The position numbers were made by a program, and so were the translations under genes. Source: DATKSS01 sp049582065 (GTDB lineage Bacteria; Chloroflexota; Dormibacteria; Dormibacterales; Dormibacteraceae). From it: DNA of 29,276 bases. Shown in pieces: positions 1 to 7,884 of this stretch (the stretch's first letter is position 1; every line of letters begins with the position of its first letter). A model generated the notes under the pieces. That model had not been told where the DNA came from. It did not search any database and worked only from the letters and a program-made list of their open reading frames with translations. Where the stretch lies: assembly GCA_049582065.1 (NCBI GenBank), contig JBAUTF010000093.1:1-29276 (forward strand). Direction: 5' to 3'.

Positions 1-1
1 T

Positions 2-691
2 CTCGGCGGCTACCCGATCACGTTGCTCGAGCACGCGAATGGAATGGCCACGTACGCCGACATGGGCGTCTACCACAGCCCGCAGGCGATCCTCCAGGTC
101 ACCGACTCGCACGGCCAGGTCCTGTACACCGACCACCCCGACCAGCGAGCCCGCCAGGCCATCGACCCCGGCGTCGCTTTCATCATGGCCCAGGTCATGG
201 CCGACGACCAGAACCGCTGCCTGATCTTCGGATGCAACAGCGCGCTGCATTGGAAAGACCGCACCGTCGCCGCCAAGACCGGCACGACCGAAAACTTCAA
301 GGACGCGATCACGGTGGCGTTCACGCCTAACATCGCGGCTGCGCTTTGGGTTGGCGACGTCCTGAACAACAACTACACGATGATCAGCGGGGCGGACAGC
401 TACTACGTCGCAGCGCCGCCCATGCATTCATTCATTGCTCAGTCCCAGGCAGGCGTGCCCGGCAACCTCTGGTACACACCGCCTCCGGATGTTGTCGCCG
501 GCGCCAACAACAGCTGGTTCCTGAGCGACACCACCAACATCCCGAAGCTGCCTGGCGACAACCCGCCGAGCCCGACGCCGGCCGCGCCGGTCTACGTGGT
601 GCCTCCCGACCCCGGGACAGGCCCCGTGCTCGCCAGCCCTTCGCCGAGCCCGTGCCCGTCTCCGCCGGTGCCGGCTTCGCCCTGCCCGTAG
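2..691 (+). CDS. Class A penicillin-binding protein, C-terminal part (5' end outside window)
   Basis: This is the 3' end of a bifunctional peptidoglycan glycosyltransferase/transpeptidase acting outside the cytoplasmic membrane. The frame is open from the first bases, and the first visible residues (LGGYPITLLEHANGMATYAD) match the conserved stretch found well before the KTG motif in PBP1-type transpeptidases, so the gene starts upstream. The transpeptidase KTGT motif is encoded at 275-286 and is followed by the usual strand with A-LWVGD. The SxxK and SxN motifs lie outside the window. The last 50 or so residues are a low-complexity Pro/Ser/Ala tail, common in PBPs of GC-rich Gram-positive-like bacteria and probably running through the wall. 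About 229 residues are visible. The downstream gene tig has its own promoter-like motif, so co-transcription is not required. Confidence 0.9.
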   Translation, partial: LGGYPITLLEHANGMATYADMGVYHSPQAILQVTDSHGQVLYTDHPDQRARQAIDPGVAFIMAQVMADDQNRCLIFGCNSALHWKDRTVAAKTGTTENFKDAITVAFTPNIAAALWVGDVLNNNYTMISGADSYYVAAPPMHSFIAQSQAGVPGNLWYTPPPDVVAGANNSWFLSDTTNIPKLPGDNPPSPTPAAPVYVVPPDPGTGPVLASPSPSPCPSPPVPASPCP

Positions 692-710
692 GGAGCCTGC
701 AGCGGCACCG

Positions 711-722
711 TAGAATCGCCCG
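711..722 (+). promoter_or_regulatory. -10-like hexamer for leaderless tig transcript
   Basis: TAGAAT at 711-716 is followed by exactly six bases and then the GTG start of trigger factor at 723. This is the spacing expected if transcription starts on the start codon. There is no Shine-Dalgarno sequence and no clear TTGACA-like -35. The same hexamer and spacing precede clpP. Confidence 0.6.
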
Positions 723-2057
723 GTGCCCACGACTTCCCTCTCGGTGACCACCGAGCCTCTCCCCAAGAGCCAGATCGGTATGACCATCGAGGTCCCGGCC
801 GAGGTGGTAGACGCAACCTATGAGAGGGTCCTGAACCGCCTCGTTTCTCGAGCCCGAATCGAAGGCTTCCGCCCGGGTCGTGCGCCCCGCGCGCTGGTCG
901 AAGCGCGACTCGGACCTGCCGTTCTGCGCGAAGAGGTGGTCGAGACGATGGTGCCGGAGGTCATGCGGCAGGCGCTCGACGAGGGGTCGATCGACCCCAT
1001 CGACAACCCGGACGTCGAGGTGCTCGAGCTGGAGCGCGGGCGGCCGGCCCGCTTGAAGGCGACAGTCAGCGTGATGCCCGAGGTGACTCTCGGCGACGCC
1101 CGCTCTCTCAAGCCGAAGGTCCCATCGATCGAGGTCACGGACCAGATGCTGGAGCGCCGCCTCGAGGACGTGCGCCAGCCGATGGCCGAGATCACGCCGG
1201 TGGAGCGCGAGGTGCGGTCCGGCGACATCGCCATCATCGACGTGGAGGTCGAGGTCGACGGCCAGCTCATTGCGTCTGAGACTCGGCAGGCGATGGAGGC
1301 CGAGATCAAAGAGGGGGTGCTGCTGCCGGAGCTGCTCGAGGTCCTCCCCGGCGCGTTCGTCGACGAGGCGCGCGAGGCCAAGGTCAAGTTCCCCGACACC
1401 TACAGCGAGCCGCTGCTCGCCGGCAAGGAGGCCACCATCCGCGTCATGGTTCGAGGCGTCAAGGAAAAGGTCTTGCCGCCCCTCGACGACGCGCTGGCCA
1501 AGATCCTCAGCGACGGGGCTCACGAGACGGCGGGCTCGTATCGCGAGTCGGTCCGCGTCGAGCTCGAGCAGGCTGCCAAAGACATGGCGCGGTTGGAGCG
1601 CGAACAGGCGGTCGTGCGAGCGCTGGTCGAGGCGTCGGCGGTCGAGGTGCCCGAGACGCTCATCGAAAAAGAGCTCACGAGCCAGCTGGAGTCCCTTGAG
1701 AGGAGCCTCAACCGGCAGGGCTTGAAGCTGGACCGCTACATGGAGTACCTGGGCAAGACCATCGACGGGTGGATGGCTGACGAGCGGCCGGACGCCGAGG
1801 CTCGTCTCAAGGTCGACCTCGTGCTCGGCGAGTTCGCCCGTCAGGAGGGTCTCGAGCCTTCCGACGAGGACGTCGGCGCGTTCCTAGAGGAACAGGCAGG
1901 CAAGGACGACGATCTCAAGGGCCAGGTCGCCGAACTGAAGAAGAGCGCCAGCGCGCGCCGCTACTTCGCCTCGCGGCTCCGGCGGGTCCGGGTCCTGGAG
2001 CGGCTCGTCGAGGTCGTGGCCCCCGAAGTTGACGGCGCCGGGGGACTGCCTGTCTAG
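723..2057 (+). CDS. tig: Trigger factor (ribosome-associated chaperone / peptidyl-prolyl isomerase)
   Basis: Trigger factor binds ribosomal protein uL23 at the exit tunnel and shields nascent chains. The 444-residue length fits the family (about 430-450). The N-terminal ribosome-binding domain carries the signature helix-loop GFRPGRAP at residues 48-55, followed by the usual xLVEARLG helix. An FKBP-type PPIase domain spans roughly residues 160-245, starting at VRSGDIAIIDVEVEVDG, and the helical substrate-cradling C-terminal domain follows to about residue 430. GTG at 723 is preferred because it sits six bases after a -10-like TAGAAT and gives a normal N-terminus (PTTSLSVTTEPLPKSQ, amphipathic first strand). 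clpP follows after 9 bases, the common tig-clpP-clpX arrangement joining folding and degradation. Confidence 0.96.
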   Translation: MPTTSLSVTTEPLPKSQIGMTIEVPAEVVDATYERVLNRLVSRARIEGFRPGRAPRALVEARLGPAVLREEVVETMVPEVMRQALDEGSIDPIDNPDVEVLELERGRPARLKATVSVMPEVTLGDARSLKPKVPSIEVTDQMLERRLEDVRQPMAEITPVEREVRSGDIAIIDVEVEVDGQLIASETRQAMEAEIKEGVLLPELLEVLPGAFVDEAREAKVKFPDTYSEPLLAGKEATIRVMVRGVKEKVLPPLDDALAKILSDGAHETAGSYRESVRVELEQAAKDMARLEREQAVVRALVEASAVEVPETLIEKELTSQLESLERSLNRQGLKLDRYMEYLGKTIDGWMADERPDAEARLKVDLVLGEFARQEGLEPSDEDVGAFLEEQAGKDDDLKGQVAELKKSASARRYFASRLRRVRVLERLVEVVAPEVDGAGGLPV

Positions 2058-2066
2058 AATGACCTT
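2055..2066 (+). promoter_or_regulatory. -10-like hexamer for leaderless clpP transcript
   Basis: TAGAAT at 2055-2060 overlaps the tig stop codon and stands six bases before the clpP GTG at 2067. A TTGACG at 2029-2034 could be a -35, but its 20-base spacer is long. No Shine-Dalgarno sequence is present. Confidence 0.55.
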
Positions 2067-2765
2067 GTGCACGACATGAGCCCAAGACAAAGTCCATCGA
2101 GCTACCTCGTCCCCATGGTGGTCGAGAACACGGGCCGCGGCGAGCGCGCCTTCGACATCTACTCCCGCCTCCTCAAGGAGCGCATCGTTTTCATCGGGAC
2201 TCCCGTCGACGACCAGGTGGCCAACCTCGTCGTGGCCCAGCTCCTCTTCCTTCAGTCGGAAGACCCGGAGAAGGAGATCTCCGTGTACATCAACAGCCCC
2301 GGTGGCCAGGTGACCGCCGGCCTCGCCATCTACGACACCATGCAGTACATCCGGCCCCCGGTCTCGACCATCTGCATCGGCATGGCCTACTCGATGGCCG
2401 CAGTGCTGCTGGCGGGCGGAGCGCATGGCCATCGGTACGCGCTACCCCACGCGAACATCCTCATTCACCAGCCGTGGGGCGGCATGCAGGGCCAGGCGTC
2501 CGACATCCAGATCCACGCCAAGGAGATCCTTCGCACCCGCGAGCAGCTGAACCAGATCCTGGCGCGCCACACGGGCCAGAAGATCGAGAAGGTGACGCTC
2601 GACACCGAGCGCGACTACTTCCTCACCTCCGAAGCGGCGAAGGAGTACGGGTTGATCGACGACATCATCCTCACCCCGACCAAACCGCTCGGGGCGGACA
2701 AGGACAAGGACAAGGAAAAGGCCAGGGACGCCGAGAAGGAAAAGGAGAAAGTAACGGCCGGATGA
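2067..2765 (+). CDS. clpP: ATP-dependent Clp protease proteolytic subunit
   Basis: Serine peptidase (family S14) that forms the tetradecameric degradation chamber capped by ClpX. The catalytic triad is visible: Ser109 in GMAYSMAAVLL, His134 in ILIHQPWGG and Asp183 in DTERDYF. The spacing (25 and 49 residues) is identical to that of E. coli ClpP Ser97/His122/Asp171. The axial-loop and handle regions look normal (SPGGQVTAG, YDTMQYI). At 232 residues it is longer than the usual 195-207 because of an extra C-terminal tail of about 25 residues made almost only of Lys, Asp, Glu and Ala (GADKDKDKEK onward). The GTG start at 2067 gives a short N-terminus before the conserved SSYLVPMVVEN and fits the leaderless promoter pattern. 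The stop codon overlaps the ATG of the small zinc-finger gene (ATGA). Confidence 0.96.
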   Translation: MHDMSPRQSPSSYLVPMVVENTGRGERAFDIYSRLLKERIVFIGTPVDDQVANLVVAQLLFLQSEDPEKEISVYINSPGGQVTAGLAIYDTMQYIRPPVSTICIGMAYSMAAVLLAGGAHGHRYALPHANILIHQPWGGMQGQASDIQIHAKEILRTREQLNQILARHTGQKIEKVTLDTERDYFLTSEAAKEYGLIDDIILTPTKPLGADKDKDKEKARDAEKEKEKVTAG

Positions 2766-2956
2766 TCTTTCGACGCAAGAGCAAGGGCGGCGAAGTCAAA
2801 AGGCATCGGCCCAAGTGCTCGTTCTGCGGCAAAGCCCAGGGTGAGCGCGGGATCAGACTCGTAGCCGGCTCCGGCGTCTACATCTGCAGTGAATGCATAA
2901 GCGTTGCCAACGAGATGCTGTGGGGTCATAATCCCCCGGCGCCAGCCTCTTCTTAA
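2762..2956 (+). CDS. Free-standing ClpX-type C4 zinc-finger microprotein
   Basis: A 64-residue protein whose ATG overlaps the clpP stop codon in an ATGA, implying translational coupling. It starts with a basic stretch (MIFRRKSKGGEVKRHRPK) and then a complete zinc-binding domain of the ClpX N-terminal type: Cys19-Ser-Phe-Cys22 and Cys42-Ser-Glu-Cys45, with the intervening LVAGSGVYIC core. By eye about 20 of 40 positions match the zinc-binding domain of the ClpX encoded next (CSFCGK, LVAG-GV-IC, C-I---E-L). No AAA+ domain follows; the frame stops 20 bases before clpX. It is not a broken clpX, because the next gene has its own intact zinc finger. Known biology: the ClpX zinc-binding domain dimerises and docks adaptors and some substrates. 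Inference: this peptide could pair with ClpX or serve as an adaptor or anti-adaptor. Confidence 0.85.
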   Translation: MIFRRKSKGGEVKRHRPKCSFCGKAQGERGIRLVAGSGVYICSECISVANEMLWGHNPPAPASS

Positions 2957-2976
2957 AGGACACCACCAGGGGACCC

Positions 2977-4254
<1,278 letters not shown>

Positions 4255-4261
4255 AACCGAC

Positions 4262-4274
4262 TATTCTTCGGCCT
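4262..4274 (+). promoter_or_regulatory. -10-like hexamer before the SDR gene
   Basis: TATTCT at 4262-4267 is followed by seven bases and the GTG at 4275, matching the leaderless layout of tig and clpP. No Shine-Dalgarno sequence is present. Confidence 0.5.
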
Positions 4275-5072
4275 GTGGAGGATTTGCGCGGCAGGACCGT
4301 CCTCCTCACCGGCGCCTCGTCGGGCCTTGGTCCTCACATCGCTCGCCGGCTGCATCGCGCCGGCGCCAAGTTCGTACTGTCCGCGCGCAGCGAGCCCGCG
4401 CTGAGGAAGCTTGCCAAAGAGCTCGGCGAGTCCCGCGTCGTCGCCGCCGACCTTTCGCTGCCTGGCGAGCCTGAAAGGCTGGCCAGGGCGGCGGGCCACG
4501 TGGACGTACTGGTCTCCAACGCGGGACTGCCCGCGAGCGGGCCACTGACCAGCTTCAGCATCGAGGAGGTGGACCGGGCGCTCACGGTCAACCTGCGCGC
4601 GGGCGTGGTGCTTGCCAGGGAGCTGGCGCCCGCGATGATCAAGCGGAGGTCCGGCCACATGGTGTTCATGTCCTCGGTCGCCGGCATCGTGCCCACCGCG
4701 GCCGCCACGCTGTACCACGCCACCAAGTTCGGCCTCCGCGGGTTCGGCCTTGCGCTACGTGAAGAGCTGCGGGACACAGGCGTCGGTGTGTCGGTCATCT
4801 GCCCGACTTTCGTCAGCGAGGCCGGGATGTGGGCCGAGACCGGGCTGAAGGTGAACCCGATGGCGGGCGAGGTTACGCCTCGTCAGGTGGCCGACGCGGT
4901 ATTGACGGCCATCACGAAGAACCGCGCCGAGATCGACGTGGTGCCGCTTGGGCTCCGAGCAAGGCTGAGGGTACAGTCCCTCGCCCCCGGCCTGTTCGCG
5001 ACTGTGGCCCGCTCGACCGGCGCATCAGCGGCCAGTGACGAGCTGAGCGAGAGGCAGCGCGGCAAGCGCTAA
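4275..5072 (+). CDS. Short-chain dehydrogenase/reductase (SDR) family protein
   Basis: Classical NAD(P)-dependent Rossmann-fold oxidoreductase of 265 residues. The cofactor motif TGASSGLG is at residues 12-19, the structural NAG motif has Asn82, and the catalytic set is Ser134 (FMSSVAG), Tyr147 and Lys151 (YHATK), with normal spacing. The Arg in SARSEPAL after the second strand suggests a preference for NADP, which is inference. After the catalytic Lys come the usual GLRGFGLALREEL helix and the VICPTFVSE strand. The C-terminal part is typical of the DltE/YqjQ-like group of broad SDRs. The substrate cannot be read from sequence. GTG 4275 gives an SDR-typical N-terminus (EDLRGRTVLLTG). Its stop codon TAA is part of a putative promoter for the valS leader. 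Confidence 0.92.
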   Translation: MEDLRGRTVLLTGASSGLGPHIARRLHRAGAKFVLSARSEPALRKLAKELGESRVVAADLSLPGEPERLARAAGHVDVLVSNAGLPASGPLTSFSIEEVDRALTVNLRAGVVLARELAPAMIKRRSGHMVFMSSVAGIVPTAAATLYHATKFGLRGFGLALREELRDTGVGVSVICPTFVSEAGMWAETGLKVNPMAGEVTPRQVADAVLTAITKNRAEIDVVPLGLRARLRVQSLAPGLFATVARSTGASAASDELSERQRGKR

Positions 5073-5075
5073 AAT
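5070..5075 (+). promoter_or_regulatory. -10-like hexamer for the valS leader
   Basis: TAAAAT at 5070-5075 overlaps the SDR stop codon and is the most AT-rich patch in this intergenic region. A start about seven bases downstream would give a valS leader of about 160 bases containing two hairpins and a short reading frame. Confidence 0.45.
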
Positions 5076-5085
5076 TCCAGGCATC

Positions 5086-5187
5086 GTGAGCCGCACCGAG
5101 CGCGTGAAGGGGTCCCCTCGAAATCACCGCGAAGCCTCCGATTTCGTGGGGCCAGTATCCGTACCCTCGCCGGCTCAGGCGCGCTAA
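5086..5187 (+). CDS. Possible valine-rich leader peptide of valS
   Basis: A 33-codon frame with GTG start ten bases after TAAAAT and a TAA stop 54 bases before valS. Val codons stand at positions 7, 21, 24 and 26. Three of them fall within six codons (DFVGPVSVP), two being GTA, which is uncommon in such GC-rich DNA. Codon 21 lies in the 3' arm of the leader hairpin. A valine-codon cluster just ahead of valyl-tRNA synthetase is what a leader-peptide attenuator would look like. However, the frame is short, has no Shine-Dalgarno sequence and could be fortuitous. Confidence 0.3.
   Translation: MSRTERVKGSPRNHREASDFVGPVSVPSPAQAR
5109..5151 (+). repeat. 43-nt hairpin element, copy 1 (valS leader)
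   Basis: An imperfect palindrome: CCCCTCGAAATC (5114-5125) pairs with GATTTCGTGGGG (5140-5151) with one mismatch in 12 positions. A GGGGT precedes it. Read on the minus strand it aligns without gaps to the element before obgE (18200-18242), identical at 35 of 43 positions including the loop core GAGGCTTCGC. Two of the differences form compensatory pairs in the stem. It has no T-run, so it is not a classical terminator. Confidence 0.75.
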
Positions 5188-5206
5188 GAGCGACCTTCGT
5201 GCCGGC
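5169..5206 (+). promoter_or_regulatory. Second hairpin in the valS leader
   Basis: GCCGGC at 5169-5174 can pair with GCCGGC at 5201-5206, and inside the loop CGCT (5182-5185) can pair with AGCG (5189-5192). It ends 35 bases before the valS ATG. Together with the upstream 43-nt hairpin it makes the leader a candidate cis-regulatory RNA. No T-box core sequence is present. Confidence 0.35.
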
Positions 5207-5241
5207 CCATTCGACCTCAACCGAGCGATGAAACACGCCCT

Positions 5242-7797
5242 ATGAACGAAACCGAGATGCCGAAAGCGTTTGATCCACAGGCCGTCGAGGCCCGCTGGTA
5301 CGCGCGTTGGGAGACCGAAGGTCTTTTTGTCGCCGACGCGCAGAGCAAAAAGCCCAAGTTCACGATCTGCCTTCCGCCGCCCAACATCACCGGCGAGCTG
5401 CACATGGGACATGCGCTCAACCACACGCTGCAGGACATCTGCGCGCGCTACCGGCGGATGGCGGGCTTCGAAGTGCTGTTCCTTCCCGGCACCGACCATG
5501 CGGCGATCGCGACGCAGAACGTGATCGAGAAGCAGCTGGCGGCCGAAGGCATGAGCAAAGAGCAGCTCGGTCGAGACGCGTTCACCTCGCGCGTCGACGA
5601 GTGGTATCGCACGGTCGGCGAGACGATAGTGAGCCAGGATCGCACCCTCGGTGTCTCGCTCGACTGGTCGCGCCTTCGTTTCACCATGGACCCTCGCTAC
5701 GTGCGATCGGTCATGACCGCGTTCGTCGCTTTTTACGAACGGGGCTGGATCTATCGCGCGCCCCGGATCGTCAACTGGTGTCCGCGCGACCAGTCGGCGA
5801 TCTCGGACCTCGAGATCGACTGGCAGGAGCACCAGGATGTCCTGTATTACATCCGGTACCCCATTGAGGGCGGCGGCGACGTCGTGATCGCCACCGTGCG
5901 GCCCGAGACGATGCTCGCCGACACCGGGATCGCCGTCAATCCGACTGACCAGCGGTACAGCAGCCTGGTCGGCAAGGTCGCGGTCCTGCCCCTGGTCGGG
6001 CGCAAGCTGCCGATCGTCGGGGACGCGGCCGTGGAGAAGGACTTCGGCACCGGGGCGCTGAAGGTGACTCCCGGTCACGACCCCATGGACTACGACATCG
6101 GGCAGCGCCATTCGCTGGAGCTCATCAACGGCATGCACCCCGACGGCCGTATGAACGTGCCCGGCCTTCCGTATGACGGCCTGCCCGCGCTGGAAGCGCG
6201 CAAGAGGGTCGTCGCGGACCTGCAGGCGCAGGGATATCTGATCAAGGAGGAGCCTTACACGCACGAGGTCGGGCACTGCGACCGCTGCCACACTGTGATC
6301 GAGCCTCTGGTGAGCGAGCAGTGGTGGTTGAGCATGCAGGCGATGCGCGACAAGGCCGCCGCCGCCTCGGCGGTGGGCAAGGTCCGCTGGCACCCGGCGC
6401 GGTACGAAAGGACGTACATGGACTGGTTGCGCGGCTTGCGCGACTGGAACATCGGCCGGCAGCTCTGGCTCGGTCATCGCGTGCCGGTGTACCACTGCGA
6501 GAACGGCCACCAGCTTGTCGCCGTCGAGCGGCCCAAGGAGTGCACGGAATGCGGGAGCACAGAGCTTACGCAGCACCCGGACGTGCTCGACACCTGGTTC
6601 TCGTCGGCGTTGTGGCCCTTTGCAACCCTGGGCTGGCCCGAGGAAACAGCCGACCTCAAGGCCTTTTACCCGAACAGCATGAACAGCACGGGCCGCGAGA
6701 TCATCAACCTGTGGGTCAGCCGGATGATCATGACCGGCCTCGAGTTCATGGGCGAGGTGCCGTTCACCGATGTCGCGATCCACTGCCAGGTGCAGGCGTC
6801 TGATGGGCGCCGCATGTCCAAGTCGCTCGGCACTGGGGTCGACCCGCGCGGCCTCATCAGCCGGTATGGCAGCGACGCCGTCCGGGCCTGGGCATCGTCG
6901 GTCGCGATGTCGAGCCAGGATGTGCGCTTCGACGAAAGCCGTGTCGAGGGGTACCGCCGCTTTTGCAACAAGCTCTGGAATGCCACGCGCCTGGTCCTGA
7001 GCTCACCGGGAACGCCTCCGGCGGACCGGCCGGGAATCCTGGAGGCGGGCGAGCACCTCGAGGACCGCTGGATTCTGTCCCGCCTCGCGTACGCCTCCTC
7101 GGCAGTCACCGCCGGCATTGAGAGCTTCTTGTTCCAGGACTCGATGGCGGCGGCTTACGGCTTTGCCTGGAACGAGTTCTGCGACTGGTACCTGGAGGCG
7201 GCGAAGGAACGGCTGCGCGACGGCGACGCCGCGGCCCAAGACGTCGCGTATTTCTGCCTCGACAACATCCTCCGTCTCCTGCATCCGTTCATGCCGTTCG
7301 TCACGGAGGAGCTCTCGTCGCGGATGCCCGGCGGCCGCGACTTCCTGATGCGCTCATCGTGGCCCGACGGTCTCGACCGTTTCGTCGCGCCCGACGCCGA
7401 GGAGAGCTTCGAGCTTGTCATGCGGATCGTCGAGGAGGTTCGCGGCCACCGCCAGGCGGCCGGCGCTCCGCCGCGTGGGGGCAAGCTTCGGCTCGATCAA
7501 TCGGCCGGCCGGACCGTCGCCACACTTGCAGCGCGGCTGGGATGGCTGGAGCTCGACGATGAGCTGGAAGGAGGGACGCCGCTGGCCGCCGTGCCGGGCC
7601 GGGTGAGCTTTCCCGCCGGCGCCGGGGACGCGCGCCGGATGTCCGAGCTCAAGAGATTCAGGGAGGACCTCGCGAAGGCGGAGGCGAAGCTCGCCAACCC
7701 CGACTTCACCTCCAAGGCGCCACCTGAGATCGTGACCCAGCTCGGGGAGCGCGCGGCCGAGCTTCGCACGGCGATCGAGCGACTGAACCCCGAGTGA
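5242..7797 (+). CDS. valS: Valyl-tRNA synthetase
   Basis: Class I aminoacyl-tRNA synthetase that charges tRNA-Val. At 851 residues it is of normal length. The HIGH signature is HMGH at residues 54-57 (after PPPNITGEL), the zinc/CP region shows NWCPRDQSAISDLE, and the editing domain (IATVRPETMLADTGIAVNP) is present. Also seen are WFSSALWPFATLGWP and the KMSKS-type loop RMSKS at residues 524-528. A tRNA-binding coiled coil closes the protein (from about residue 786, MSELKRFREDLAKAEAKL). ATG 5242 lacks a Shine-Dalgarno sequence. A five-codon frame, ATG AAA CAC GCC CTA TGA (5228-5245), ends over this ATG and could couple translation. The 170-base leader with two hairpins suggests charging-dependent or other leader control (inference). 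Confidence 0.97.
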   Translation: MNETEMPKAFDPQAVEARWYARWETEGLFVADAQSKKPKFTICLPPPNITGELHMGHALNHTLQDICARYRRMAGFEVLFLPGTDHAAIATQNVIEKQLAAEGMSKEQLGRDAFTSRVDEWYRTVGETIVSQDRTLGVSLDWSRLRFTMDPRYVRSVMTAFVAFYERGWIYRAPRIVNWCPRDQSAISDLEIDWQEHQDVLYYIRYPIEGGGDVVIATVRPETMLADTGIAVNPTDQRYSSLVGKVAVLPLVGRKLPIVGDAAVEKDFGTGALKVTPGHDPMDYDIGQRHSLELINGMHPDGRMNVPGLPYDGLPALEARKRVVADLQAQGYLIKEEPYTHEVGHCDRCHTVIEPLVSEQWWLSMQAMRDKAAAASAVGKVRWHPARYERTYMDWLRGLRDWNIGRQLWLGHRVPVYHCENGHQLVAVERPKECTECGSTELTQHPDVLDTWFSSALWPFATLGWPEETADLKAFYPNSMNSTGREIINLWVSRMIMTGLEFMGEVPFTDVAIHCQVQASDGRRMSKSLGTGVDPRGLISRYGSDAVRAWASSVAMSSQDVRFDESRVEGYRRFCNKLWNATRLVLSSPGTPPADRPGILEAGEHLEDRWILSRLAYASSAVTAGIESFLFQDSMAAAYGFAWNEFCDWYLEAAKERLRDGDAAAQDVAYFCLDNILRLLHPFMPFVTEELSSRMPGGRDFLMRSSWPDGLDRFVAPDAEESFELVMRIVEEVRGHRQAAGAPPRGGKLRLDQSAGRTVATLAARLGWLELDDELEGGTPLAAVPGRVSFPAGAGDARRMSELKRFREDLAKAEAKLANPDFTSKAPPEIVTQLGERAAELRTAIERLNPE

Positions 7798-7817
7798 GCG
7801 TGGCCCCCGTGGTCCCT

Positions 7818-7836
7818 CCGCTTCGTCTCGAGGCGG
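7818..7836 (+). terminator. GC-rich hairpin after valS
   Basis: CCGCTTCG (7818-7825) can pair with CGAGGCGG (7829-7836), including one G-U pair, over a three-base loop. It lies 20 bases after the valS stop. No T-tract follows, so it may be a weak or Rho-assisted end. Confidence 0.35.
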
Positions 7837-7872
7837 CTGCGACGCGGAAGGTGCCTCAGACCTCGGCGTCGC

Positions 7873-7884
7873 TACGCTAGCGCG
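7873..7884 (+). promoter_or_regulatory. -10-like hexamer before the complex I-like cluster
   Basis: TACGCT at 7873-7878 is followed by exactly six bases and the GTG at 7885. It has the same geometry as the motifs before tig and clpP. Confidence 0.45.

Noticed and set aside
432..1523. 363-residue minus-strand open frame opposite the PBP tail and tig
   Set aside because: An antisense shadow of trigger factor codons with no recognisable fold and no start signal.
5076..5241. T-box riboswitch controlling valS
   Set aside because: An ACCGCG occurs in the leader hairpin, but the AGGGTGG part of the T-box core, a specifier loop and a stem I of proper length are missing, and the same hairpin occurs before obgE, which is not a tRNA synthetase gene.
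5228..5245. Five-codon frame ATG AAA CAC GCC CTA TGA overlapping the valS start
   Set aside because: Too short to support as a gene and lacks a ribosome binding site. It is mentioned in the valS entry only as possible coupling.
4912..6783. 623-residue open frame on the minus strand opposite the SDR and valS genes
   Set aside because: It lies opposite well-conserved coding sequence in register with its codon bias, is rich in His/Arg/Asp/Val typical of antisense of GC-rich genes and shows no domain.
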